Positions 1-5,476 of a DNA stretch of 6,188 nt are shown piece by piece (position 1 is the stretch's first letter; the number at the start of each line of letters is the position of its first letter). The position numbers and the translations under genes were made by a program. A model generated the notes under the pieces. The model was not told the DNA's origin. It saw only the letters and a program-made list of their open reading frames with translations, and made no database searches. Source of the stretch: an uncultured Oscillospiraceae bacterium (GTDB lineage Bacteria > Bacillota > Clostridia > Oscillospirales > Oscillospiraceae); NCBI GenBank assembly GCA_900758955.1, contig CAAETL010000261.1, positions 1 to 6,188 of the forward strand. The letters are read 5' to 3'.

Positions 1-31
1 CCTTTTCCGTTTGATCTGCGGACGGTCCGGC

Positions 32-916
32 TCAGTCGTCCAGAGAAACGACGGTGTATTCCCGGCTGCCCAGCCCCAGGGCCGCGGCGGCCTCCACGGT
101 GTGAATTCCGTTGCGGGACTCCATCCGTTCGATGAGAGCCGCCTTGCCGGGGTCGGAGGAGGCGTAGACCGCATCCACGCAGGCCTGGTCCAACGCCACC
201 GGGTCCAGAGAGGAGAAGATGCCGAGATCCGCCATCTCCGGGTCGGCGGGGTGGGCGTCGCAGTCGCAGTCTACAGAGAGCTTATTGGCGACGCTCACAT
301 AGGCGAGATTTTTGCGCCCCATGTAATCCATCACCGCTTTGTCCGCGTCGGCCATGGATTCCAAAAAGGCGTCGTGATCGGCGGAGAACATATCCTCAAA
401 CTGTTTCATGGGCGCGCCGGAGCAGTGGATATGCCCCTTGCCGTGGGAGGAGGCGACCCCTATGGACATGTTTTTCAGCGCGCCGCCAAAGCCGCCCATG
501 GCATGGCCCTTGAAGTGTGAGAGGAGAAGCATGGAGTCGTAGTTGGCTAAGTGGGAGCCCACAAAGTTTTCTTCCAGGCGCACGCCGCCGGTTACGGGAA
601 GGGACAGTTCTCCCTCCTCGTCCATCAGGTCGCAGGGGGCGATGTCTGGAAAACCGTGCTCCCGGATGGCCTTCCAATGTTCCTCAGAGGTGTTCCGCCG
701 GCCCGGATAGGTGGTGTTGCACTCCACAATGGTGCCATGTAGCGACTGCACCAAATCCCGGATTAGGGCAGGCTGGAGAAAATTGTGTCCGCCGGGCTCA
801 CCCGTGGAAATCTTAACCGCAACATTTCCCCGCAGGGTAGTTCCCAAGGCCGCAAAAGCTTTGGCAAGGCCTGCTGGGCTAATATCTTTTGTAACATAAA
901 CCACTGATTTTTTCAT
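32..916 (-). CDS. DUF362 domain protein without a ferredoxin module
   Basis: A 294-residue cytoplasmic protein of the DUF362 family, whose biochemical role is not established. Family marks visible are the N-terminal NVAVKISTGEPGG (residues 31-43), the central glycine-rich SHFKGHAMGGFGGALKNM (133-150), an acidic-cysteine DCDCDAHP (216-223) and the C-terminal DPVALDQACVDAV (238-250). Many DUF362 proteins carry a CxxCxxCxxxC [4Fe-4S] insert. None is present here, only scattered cysteines (68, 95, 165, 217, 219, 246), so this is the short form. The ATG has GAGGAGG (924-930) seven bases upstream. The gene lies 23 bases after the cupin gene on the same strand and very probably shares its MerR-type promoter, which hints at a stress or redox response (inference). 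Only 31 bases follow the stop, with no terminator in them, so the operon may continue beyond the window. Family sure, function unknown. Confidence 0.9.
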   Translation of the reverse strand: MKKSVVYVTKDISPAGLAKAFAALGTTLRGNVAVKISTGEPGGHNFLQPALIRDLVQSLHGTIVECNTTYPGRRNTSEEHWKAIREHGFPDIAPCDLMDEEGELSLPVTGGVRLEENFVGSHLANYDSMLLLSHFKGHAMGGFGGALKNMSIGVASSHGKGHIHCSGAPMKQFEDMFSADHDAFLESMADADKAVMDYMGRKNLAYVSVANKLSVDCDCDAHPADPEMADLGIFSSLDPVALDQACVDAVYASSDPGKAALIERMESRNGIHTVEAAAALGLGSREYTVVSLDD

Positions 917-939
917 CGGTATGCCTCCTCATAGCATTT

Positions 940-1362
940 TTATTTCAGCTTTTCATAGTCCTCAGGATTGACAGGTTCCAACCATTCGTTGGAGGCGCCT
1001 TCCGCCGGCACCTCGATGGCCAAGTGCTGAAACCAGCTGTCTTTGGCCGCCCCGTGCCAGTGTCGAACCTCCGGCGGAATGGTGATGGTATCCCCGGCGC
1101 GCAGTTCCTGGGCAGGCTTACCCCATTCCTGATACCAGCCTCTGCCGCCGGTGACCAGCAGAATCTGCCCACCCTTGTGGTGTATGTGCCAGTTGTTGAT
1201 GGTTTTCGGCGCAAATGTCACGTTCCCGATCGCCACAGCTTGTGCTGTCAGCATCTTGAGATAGAATTTCCCTGTGAAATATTGGGAAAAGGCAGAATTC
1301 TCCTCTCCCATAGGAAATACTGCGCCGCCGCCCAAATCTCTTTTTATTTGATCCCAATTCAA
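940..1362 (-). CDS. small single-domain cupin, TTG start
   Basis: A 140-residue cupin, probably a metal-binding cytoplasmic enzyme or binding protein of unknown substrate. Cupin motif 1 is NNWHIHHKGGQILLVTGGRG (residues 56-75) with likely metal ligands His59, His61 and Gln66. Motif 2 is AGDTITIPPEVRHWHGA (89-105) with His101. Related cupins are often found near carboxymuconolactone decarboxylase-like or aldo/keto reductase genes under MerR control (family knowledge). I chose the TTG at 1362 because GGGAGGA (1369-1375) sits six bases before it. The longer reading from an ATG at 1416 would start inside the -10 box of the promoter, upstream of the expected transcript start, so it is not usable. 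It is the first gene of a two-gene unit with the DUF362 gene. Fold confident, reaction unknown. Confidence 0.9.
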   Translation of the reverse strand: MNWDQIKRDLGGGAVFPMGEENSAFSQYFTGKFYLKMLTAQAVAIGNVTFAPKTINNWHIHHKGGQILLVTGGRGWYQEWGKPAQELRAGDTITIPPEVRHWHGAAKDSWFQHLAIEVPAEGASNEWLEPVNPEDYEKLK

Positions 1363-1368
1363 ATTAGT

Positions 1369-1375
1369 TCCTCCC
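1369..1375 (-). promoter_or_regulatory. ribosome binding site fixing the cupin TTG start
   Basis: GGGAGGA on the minus strand, six bases upstream of the TTG at 1362. It is the only good Shine-Dalgarno match near the 5' end and decides the start against the upstream ATG at 1416. Confidence 0.8.
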
Positions 1376-1411
1376 AACTGAATAAAATGCGCGGGATGTC
1401 TGCTTACCAGT

Positions 1412-1442
1412 AGCATACTCCCTGGAGTGAACTCTAAGTCAA
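1412..1442 (-). promoter_or_regulatory. MerR-family type promoter and operator of the cupin-DUF362 operon
   Basis: On the minus strand there is a -35 box TTGACT (1437-1442), a 19-bp spacer (1418-1436) and a -10 box TATGCT (1412-1417). The overlong 19-bp spacer is the classic geometry of MerR-activated promoters, in which the bound regulator untwists the DNA. The spacer contains the dyad GAGT-TC-ACTC within CTTAGAGTTCACTCCAGG, resembling operators of the NmlR/AdhR-like MerR subgroup that answer aldehydes and other electrophiles (similarity from memory, not searched). Expected transcript start is near 1405, giving a leader of about 43 bases to the TTG. No merR gene is present in the window. Confidence 0.8.
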
Positions 1443-1670
1443 CACTTAATTCTAAATTGTTTTATCCTCTATTTTTGGTTGACGATCCTTGTAGGATCAA
1501 GTTCAGGGATTCTTAACCCGTTTGGGGAAGAGAACCGAAAGGGGTTGGGGTTTGAAAGGCTCGGGATGTCCAGGCGATACCTTGGGTATTTGAGCGGCGT
1601 GAAGTTCTTATTCAAAATGTCCGGCATCCATTGCGGGCCAATGTGGGGGCGTGCGGCCCACTGGAAAAGA
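1443..1670. other. unassigned intergenic block with short hairpins
   Basis: No supported gene lies here. Weak inverted repeats are visible: GATCC-TTGTA-GGATC (1484-1498), ATACC-TTG-GGTAT (1577-1589) and GGGCC (1635-1639) with GGCCC (1655-1659). A frame on the minus strand is open from a TTG at 1687 to 1469 (72 codons), but it would start inside the terminator hairpin and has no ribosome site. A later in-frame ATG near 1627 (about 52 codons) has none either. The block could be a non-coding RNA, a decayed gene end or an intergenic repeat. I do not recognise it. Confidence 0.35.
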
Positions 1671-1673
1671 TAC

Positions 1674-1698
1674 AAAAAGCGCCCCAAGACCGGGGCGC
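1674..1698 (-). terminator. intrinsic terminator of the regulator-dipeptidase-CHR operon
   Basis: Read on the minus strand, a 7-bp perfect stem GCGCCCC/GGGGCGC (1692-1698 with 1679-1685) closes a six-base loop and is followed directly by TTTTT (1674-1678). It starts 15 bases past the stop of the second CHR gene, the correct place to end the operon. Confidence 0.9.
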
Positions 1699-1713
1699 GG
1701 TGTGATTCTGCCG

Positions 1714-2268
1714 TTACATTTGAAGAACAATTCCCAGCACAGCGGCAAAAAGGACAAACACGACCGTGTGGAGCCGCTTAATTTTGGGGAGCTGAAGGCA
1801 GAGAAAAATGAGGACGAAAACCACGATTGATTTCCAGTGGAAAATCAGGGAGCCGGACGTATATGTGACCAGGCAGGCGGCGCAAACGCTGATCAGGGCG
1901 GCGGTGATCAGCCCTGTAGAGGCGGGGCGCAGGCTATAGAAAATGCCCTCCACGTGAGGGTTATGGCGGAACTTCTGCATAATCCCGGAGATCAGCAGAA
2001 TCACCAGAAACGCAGGAACCGTGAGGGCCAGCGGGGCGACGATGGCGCCCAAGGGACCCGCAGAGGTATACCCCACGTAGGTGGCCATATTGATGCCGAT
2101 GGGCCCGGGGGTGGATTCCGAAACGGCAATCATATTGGCCAGTTCCGCGGCGGAAAACCAACCGGTGCGCGCCCCCAGGTCGAAGAGGAAGGGTACGGTT
2201 GCCATGCCCCCGCCAACGGAAAACAGGCCGATGCAGAAAAACTCTTGAAACAGGCGGATAAAGATCAC
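1714..2268 (-). CDS. short CHR-family (chromate transporter) subunit, second of the pair
   Basis: A 184-residue membrane protein of the CHR family, half the size of classical two-domain ChrA, so it is a short CHR that works with its neighbour. Family motifs are FSVGGGMATVPFLFDL (residues 16-31) and SESTPGPIGINMATYVGY (50-67) with the intact PGP. About five to six hydrophobic segments follow, roughly at 74-95, 116-136, 145-160 and 167-183 after the N-terminal motif. The start is a GTG whose last bases overlap the upstream TGA stop (GTGA), with AGGAGG (2276-2281) seven bases ahead. This excludes the longer open frame reaching to 2652, which only shadows the upstream gene. Paired short CHR proteins are known to act together with opposite membrane orientation. 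The substrate may be chromate or sulfate-like anions by annotation, but the operon context leaves it open. Confidence 0.9.
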   Translation of the reverse strand: MIFIRLFQEFFCIGLFSVGGGMATVPFLFDLGARTGWFSAAELANMIAVSESTPGPIGINMATYVGYTSAGPLGAIVAPLALTVPAFLVILLISGIMQKFRHNPHVEGIFYSLRPASTGLITAALISVCAACLVTYTSGSLIFHWKSIVVFVLIFLCLQLPKIKRLHTVVFVLFAAVLGIVLQM

Positions 2269-2810
2269 GATCTCTCCTCCTTTTTCACAAAGGACCAGGC
2301 CAGCCCAAAGGCGCCGGCGGCAGCCACCAGAAGAACGGGGGAAAGCCCCCAGAGTGCGGCGCAGAGAAATACTACTATGGCGATGACCGCTGTGAGCGGC
2401 CCCACCACCGCGTCTTTTGCCAGTTTTATCACGCTGTGCAGCATCAGGGCGCAGACGCAGGCCCGAATCCCTCCCAGGGCGTGCTGGATTACGGGCAAGT
2501 CGGAATACTGCCAAAGCCATGCGGCTAACAGGGTGATGATCACCATGGGGGGGAACAACAGGCCCAAAGTGGAGCAGAGAGCCCCTGTAAATCCATTGAC
2601 CCGGCTTCCCACCGCCGTGGCGGTGTTCACTGAGATCACCCCGGGGGTGCACTGGGAGATGGCATAGATATCACTGAGATCTTTACTGGTGACCCAGCCC
2701 TTTTTCTCCGCCAGATCCCGCTGGAAAAAAGGGAGCATGGCGTAGCCTCCGCCGAAGCAAGAGGCGCTGATTTTAGCAAAGGTGAGAAATAGGTCCAGAT
2801 TGCGATGCAT
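2265..2810 (-). CDS. short CHR-family (chromate transporter) subunit, first of the pair
   Basis: A 181-residue integral membrane protein, the partner of the following short CHR gene. The family signature is CFGGGYAMLPFFQRDL (residues 18-33) followed by AISQCTPGVISVNTATAVG (50-68). Here the usual PGP reads PGV (56-58), while the partner keeps PGP, so the two halves have diverged. Hydrophobic stretches lie near 75-100, 114-130, 138-153 and 156-174, and the tail FVKKEERS is charged. AAAGGA (2818-2823) overlaps the stop codon of the peptidase gene and lies seven bases before the ATG. Its own stop overlaps the GTG of the second subunit, so all three are probably translated in a coupled way. Proven members of the family export chromate, but many short CHR pairs have no tested substrate. 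Confidence 0.9.
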   Translation of the reverse strand: MHRNLDLFLTFAKISASCFGGGYAMLPFFQRDLAEKKGWVTSKDLSDIYAISQCTPGVISVNTATAVGSRVNGFTGALCSTLGLLFPPMVIITLLAAWLWQYSDLPVIQHALGGIRACVCALMLHSVIKLAKDAVVGPLTAVIAIVVFLCAALWGLSPVLLVAAAGAFGLAWSFVKKEERS

Positions 2811-2822
2811 AAGGCAGTCCTT

Positions 2823-4223
2823 TCAGGAGCAGAGGTCGATAATGGCCTGGGTAAAGATTTTACAGGCGGTAAGCAGGTCGGCGACGCGTACCTTTTCATC
2901 GGGCCCATGGAGGCCGGAGTCGAAGCCTGGCATCGAGGCGCCAAAAGCCACGCCGCCAGGGATCTCATGGACATACGTGCCGCCGCCGGTGGCCAGACAG
3001 GCCCCCTTTTTCCCCGTAAAGGCCTCATAACAGTCCATCAGCGTCTGAATGAAAGGCGAATCGGCGGGAACATGGTGCGCTGGGGTTATGGTACCGCTGA
3101 GCGTAATTCCTCTGCGTTGGAGGGCGGCTTCCGCGGCGAGGCGGCAGTTCGCTTCTGTGGCGCACAAGGGCGTACGGCAGTCGAAATGGCCGCCCATGCC
3201 GGTGTCGCTCCAGCTCAGCATGGTCAGGGCCAGGGTCAAATCGCCGGACAGGCTGTCCGACTGGGCAATTCCCAGCGCTTTGCCATAGTTGTCGCCATGG
3301 GGAAACAAGGCGCGCAGGGCATGGAGGGCCCGGGTCCCCGGGGTATCCGCCAGGGGAAGGGAGGATACTAGGGTGATGAGGGCGGTGAGGGCGTTATTTC
3401 CCTCCTGAGGGGCGGACGCGTGCGCCCCGGTTCCATGGCACGTGACCTCCACCCCGTTGCCCTGATCTAGCAGGGTAAACGTCACGCCGCACGCTGTTTC
3501 AGCCTCGCGGCAATGGGACGCCAGCTCCGAAAGCGGCAGTCCCGCTACCGTGGCCGCGGCTTCCGGAGGTACCACGTTGACCCGCGATCCGCCGCTGAGA
3601 GCGGTCACCCGAGGCAGGGCGGTTTCCAAAGGCCAGGTCATGGCGAAGGTGGGCTGGTAGTGCCCCTTTTCCAGGTTGGTTACCGGAAACCCTGCGTCAG
3701 GGGAGAAGGTGCAGGGGGCGAAAGGGTGACGAGCGTAATACCAGTCGATGTCGGCAAAGCCGCTCTCCTCGTCGGTGCCCATAATGAGCCGAACGTTTCG
3801 GCTGAGGGGGACGCCCAGTTCTTTCACCGCCCGCATCGCAAAGAGAGCGGCCACCAAAGGCCCCTTATCATCGTCGGTTCCTCGGCCATACAGCAGGCCG
3901 TCCACCAATTTGGGGGCGTAAGGCTCCGTGACGGTCCAGCCCGAACCGGGGGGAACCACATCCAGATGGGCTAAAATATGAAGTTGGGTTTCATGGCCGT
4001 TCAGGTCCACGGTTCCCACATACCCTTCCAAGTTTTCGCCGGTCAGGCCCCACTCTCGGGCCAGTTGGAGGGCCTCTGTCAGGGCCCGGGCGGGGCCTGG
4101 ACCAAAGGGCGCGCCGGGCTGGGCGTCCCCCTTGGTGCTGGGAATGGCGACTAAGCGGGAGACGGCGGCGACCAGCTCCGCTTCTCTGTGGTCAAAATAG
4201 GCGTGAATGTCAGTGAGATCCAT
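2823..4223 (-). CDS. pepV: M20 family metallodipeptidase, PepV type
   Basis: A 466-residue cytoplasmic di-zinc (or manganese) dipeptidase. All active-site positions are visible and sit at or within one residue of those I recall for Lactobacillus PepV. His86 and Asp88 lie in AHLDVV, the bridging Asp118 in GRGTDDDKGP, the catalytic Glu152 and ligand Glu153 in GTDEESG, and Asp176 in SPDAG. His439 is in HGPDE, and His268 of the lid domain is in GTGAHAS. The overall length also equals the family's, so it should be active. PepV-like enzymes cleave unblocked dipeptides, including ones with beta-Ala or D-residues at the N-terminus (family knowledge). The ATG at 4223 has GAGGAGGGG seven bases upstream and overlaps the end of the regulator gene by 14 bases. 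The frame is open 24 codons further upstream, but only within the regulator. The related Sapep dipeptidases are the main alternative name. Confidence 0.92.
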   Translation of the reverse strand: MDLTDIHAYFDHREAELVAAVSRLVAIPSTKGDAQPGAPFGPGPARALTEALQLAREWGLTGENLEGYVGTVDLNGHETQLHILAHLDVVPPGSGWTVTEPYAPKLVDGLLYGRGTDDDKGPLVAALFAMRAVKELGVPLSRNVRLIMGTDEESGFADIDWYYARHPFAPCTFSPDAGFPVTNLEKGHYQPTFAMTWPLETALPRVTALSGGSRVNVVPPEAAATVAGLPLSELASHCREAETACGVTFTLLDQGNGVEVTCHGTGAHASAPQEGNNALTALITLVSSLPLADTPGTRALHALRALFPHGDNYGKALGIAQSDSLSGDLTLALTMLSWSDTGMGGHFDCRTPLCATEANCRLAAEAALQRRGITLSGTITPAHHVPADSPFIQTLMDCYEAFTGKKGACLATGGGTYVHEIPGGVAFGASMPGFDSGLHGPDEKVRVADLLTACKIFTQAIIDLCS

Positions 4224-4854
4224 GGGATGGCCCCTCCTCGGCGGCAGAGTTAATTTCATCCAAATATTTATAGATGGTATACCGGGAGACGCCAAGATGA
4301 GCGGCCACGTAGGGCACCGCCCGGCGGTAGGAGAAAGCGTCCCGGTTTTTCAGCAGTTCGATGACCCGAAGCCGGTCGCTTTTGGTCATCTCTCGTATGG
4401 GCTTGCCGATCAGGTCGATGCACTGGTCGAACAGCTCGCTGATCCCCGCATCCCGATCGTGGTAGACCGCGCTGTGAAAGTCTACGCTGGTTCGCATCAG
4501 GTCCACCAGGGCCCGGTTGGCGTAGGTGAGGGGGGTGAAGTCATAGTTTATCCCAAGCGCCAGATGAAATGCCTCGCCTTTTAACGAAAAGGTGGTGCTT
4601 TTTACCTGCTGTCCGGAGGGAGTGGTGGCCAGCAGGTTCACCACATCGCCCTCAAAATCCACCTTTTGCTCCAAACCAATCAGGTCCAGCGTGGAGCCCA
4701 CCGTGCGGCCCGAGACGTGGCCGTTATAGATGGCCAGGATGGGGTGGGAGGGGTCGGAAAAGTCATGGACAATGGTCTCACAGGAGGGGCCGAACATTTC
4801 GGCGATCCCCTGGGCCATGCGGTCCAACAGGCTGAACGCTTCCTCTCGTGTCAT
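4210..4854 (-). CDS. YheO/DauR-type PAS-HTH transcriptional regulator
   Basis: A 214-residue DNA-binding protein of the YheO family: an N-terminal PAS-like sensor (PAS_6, about residues 5-115) and a C-terminal helix-turn-helix (HTH_22, about 150-202). The HTH is seen in RRAVPYVAAHLGVSRYTIYK (177-196). The sensor shows the family's ETIVHDFSDPSHPILAIYNG (26-45) and, after it, SGRTVGS (48-54). A characterised relative, DauR of Pseudomonas, represses D-arginine utilisation, so members tend to control amino-acid pathways. The ligand here is unknown. GAGGTGA (4862-4868) precedes the ATG by seven bases. It heads a four-gene operon with a dipeptidase and two CHR transporters, and probably controls it (inference). 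I found no convincing promoter in the 41 bases between it and the secG terminator. Confidence 0.9.
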   Translation of the reverse strand: MTREEAFSLLDRMAQGIAEMFGPSCETIVHDFSDPSHPILAIYNGHVSGRTVGSTLDLIGLEQKVDFEGDVVNLLATTPSGQQVKSTTFSLKGEAFHLALGINYDFTPLTYANRALVDLMRTSVDFHSAVYHDRDAGISELFDQCIDLIGKPIREMTKSDRLRVIELLKNRDAFSYRRAVPYVAAHLGVSRYTIYKYLDEINSAAEEGPSHGSH

Positions 4855-4893
4855 GTTTGCTTCACCTCGTTTGTCACGGTATCGGGTCCAATC

Positions 4894-4924
4894 AAAAAAT
4901 GCCCTTCCAAGTGGAAGGGCATTT
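4894..4924 (-). terminator. intrinsic terminator of secG
   Basis: Read on the minus strand, a 12-bp stem (AAATGCCCTTCC with GGAAGGGCATTT, four-base loop) runs into TTTTTT (4894-4899). It begins 12 bases after the secG stop and lies just upstream of the regulator gene. On the plus strand the run after the stem is only ATTTGG, so it is directional. Confidence 0.9.
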
Positions 4925-4935
4925 GGCGTCTGAGC

Positions 4936-5166
4936 TTACAGGAGGCAGAGTACCAGGGTCAGAACCACATAGACAAGGGCCACCCACTTGGTGTATTTCG
5001 CCAGCTTGGCGTCTGCGGTCCGGGCTTTGTTCTTCGCTAAGAACGTATCGGACGCGCCGGAGATGACACCCAAGCCGGAATGCTTTCCCGACTGTCCCAG
5101 CACAAACACAATGAGCACCAGGCCAAACAAGACCTGAAAAATCGTAACAGCTAACTCCCAATTCAT
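4936..5166 (-). CDS. secG: preprotein translocase subunit SecG
   Basis: A 76-residue membrane protein, the usual SecG length, which supports the SecYEG channel during protein export. It has two membrane helices (about 4-24 and 60-76) flanking the conserved cytosolic loop QSGKHSGLGVISGASDTFLA (25-44), then a basic stretch KNKARTADAKLAKYTKW. I chose the ATG at 5166, preceded by AAAGGAA eight to nine bases away, because it yields the conserved N-terminus. An ATG 11 codons upstream would add a charged extension (MKKRQWKGTKN) not typical of the family. In many Firmicutes secG is followed by rnr and smpB. Here it is followed at once by its own terminator, so it stands alone. Confidence 0.93.
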   Translation of the reverse strand: MNWELAVTIFQVLFGLVLIVFVLGQSGKHSGLGVISGASDTFLAKNKARTADAKLAKYTKWVALVYVVLTLVLCLL

Positions 5167-5199
5167 ATTCTTCGTTCCTTTCCACTGCCTCTTTTTCAA

Positions 5200-5215
5200 A
5201 GCGGGCGCGCCCGCT
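5200..5215. repeat. 16-bp perfect GC palindrome in the secG leader
   Basis: AGCGGGCGCGCCCGCT is a perfect inverted repeat in the presumed 5' leader of secG. With two bases bulged out, the flanks TTTC and GAAA (5194-5197, 5216-5219) can extend the stem. As RNA it folds to a six-bp GC stem with a CGCG loop. It has no T-run on the secG strand, so it is not a terminator of that gene; it may stabilise the transcript or bind a protein. Confidence 0.7.
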
Positions 5216-5235
5216 GAAATTTTCGGTTACAAGGT

Positions 5236-5264
5236 ATGTTACCATATCCCCTGTCCTTTTGCAA
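5236..5264 (-). promoter_or_regulatory. probable secG promoter
   Basis: On the minus strand there is a -35 like TTGCAA (5259-5264), a 17-bp spacer and a -10 like TAACAT (5236-5241), each matching four of six consensus bases. It would give a leader of about 60 bases containing the GC palindrome at 5200-5215. Confidence 0.5.
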
Positions 5265-5358
5265 GGAGTTTTTTGGGGGGCGGGCAAAAAATATGGAGAT
5301 ATCTTACGCTGACATATCTAAAAACAATGCTGCCGGCATAAAAGAAGCGATTCCAAAA

Positions 5359-5387
5359 TTGCGCATCAAAAAAGTCTGTGGTATACT
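5359..5387 (+). promoter_or_regulatory. promoter of the prepilin-like gene
   Basis: TTGCGC (5359-5364), a 17-bp spacer and TATACT (5382-5387), with TGG just before the -10, an extended -10 element. Predicted transcript start is near 5394, giving an 80-odd base leader that holds two long palindromes. The bases from 5265 to 5358 contain nothing else that I can name. Confidence 0.7.
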
Positions 5388-5398
5388 ATATTCTCGAA

Positions 5399-5424
5399 TG
5401 AAAAAGAGGGGCCCCTCTTTTTCA
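5399..5424. repeat. 26-bp perfect palindrome, terminator-like, at the start of the prepilin transcript
   Basis: A perfect inverted repeat with arms of 13 bases: the left arm is TGAAAAAGAGGGG and the right arm its exact complement. The core GAGGGGCCCCTC is flanked by five A and five T, so on either strand it has the form of an intrinsic terminator. It starts only about six bases after the predicted start of transcription, so it could act as an attenuator of the prepilin gene or as a protein-binding site. Confidence 0.75.
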
Positions 5425-5454
5425 AAAGGCAAATGATACATTTGCCTTTTGAAA
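5420..5454. repeat. 16-bp-arm inverted repeat overlapping the preceding palindrome
   Basis: Arms TTTCAAAAGGCAAATG (5420-5435) and CATTTGCCTTTTGAAA (5439-5454) pair without a mismatch around an ATA loop. The left arm shares TTTCA (5420-5424) with the right end of the preceding palindrome, so the two RNA hairpins cannot both form completely. It ends 10 bases before the ribosome site of the prepilin gene, leaving that site free. Confidence 0.75.
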
Positions 5455-5476
5455 TGACGGACAAAGGGGAGAGGGT

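Noticed and set aside
11..520. 169-codon open frame on the plus strand
   Set aside because: It lies antisense to the DUF362 gene and looks like its shadow in GC-rich DNA; it has no family motif.
1363..1416. N-terminal 18-residue extension of the cupin from the ATG at 1416
   Set aside because: That ATG is inside the -10 box, upstream of the likely transcript start, and has no ribosome site.
2269..2652. N-terminal extension making the second CHR gene 312 codons
   Set aside because: The extra part is another frame of the first CHR gene, and the GTG at 2268 has a perfect ribosome site and GTGA coupling.
4224..4295. 24-residue extension of the dipeptidase
   Set aside because: It lies within the regulator gene. 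The ATG at 4223 has a strong ribosome site and gives the family length.
5399..5424. Ordinary terminator of an upstream gene
   Set aside because: No gene on the plus strand ends before it and none on the minus strand runs into it, so a plain end-of-gene role does not fit.
5236..5436. 66-codon plus-strand frame across the secG-prepilin gap
   Set aside because: It spans the promoters of both divergent genes and a palindrome, and has no ribosome site.
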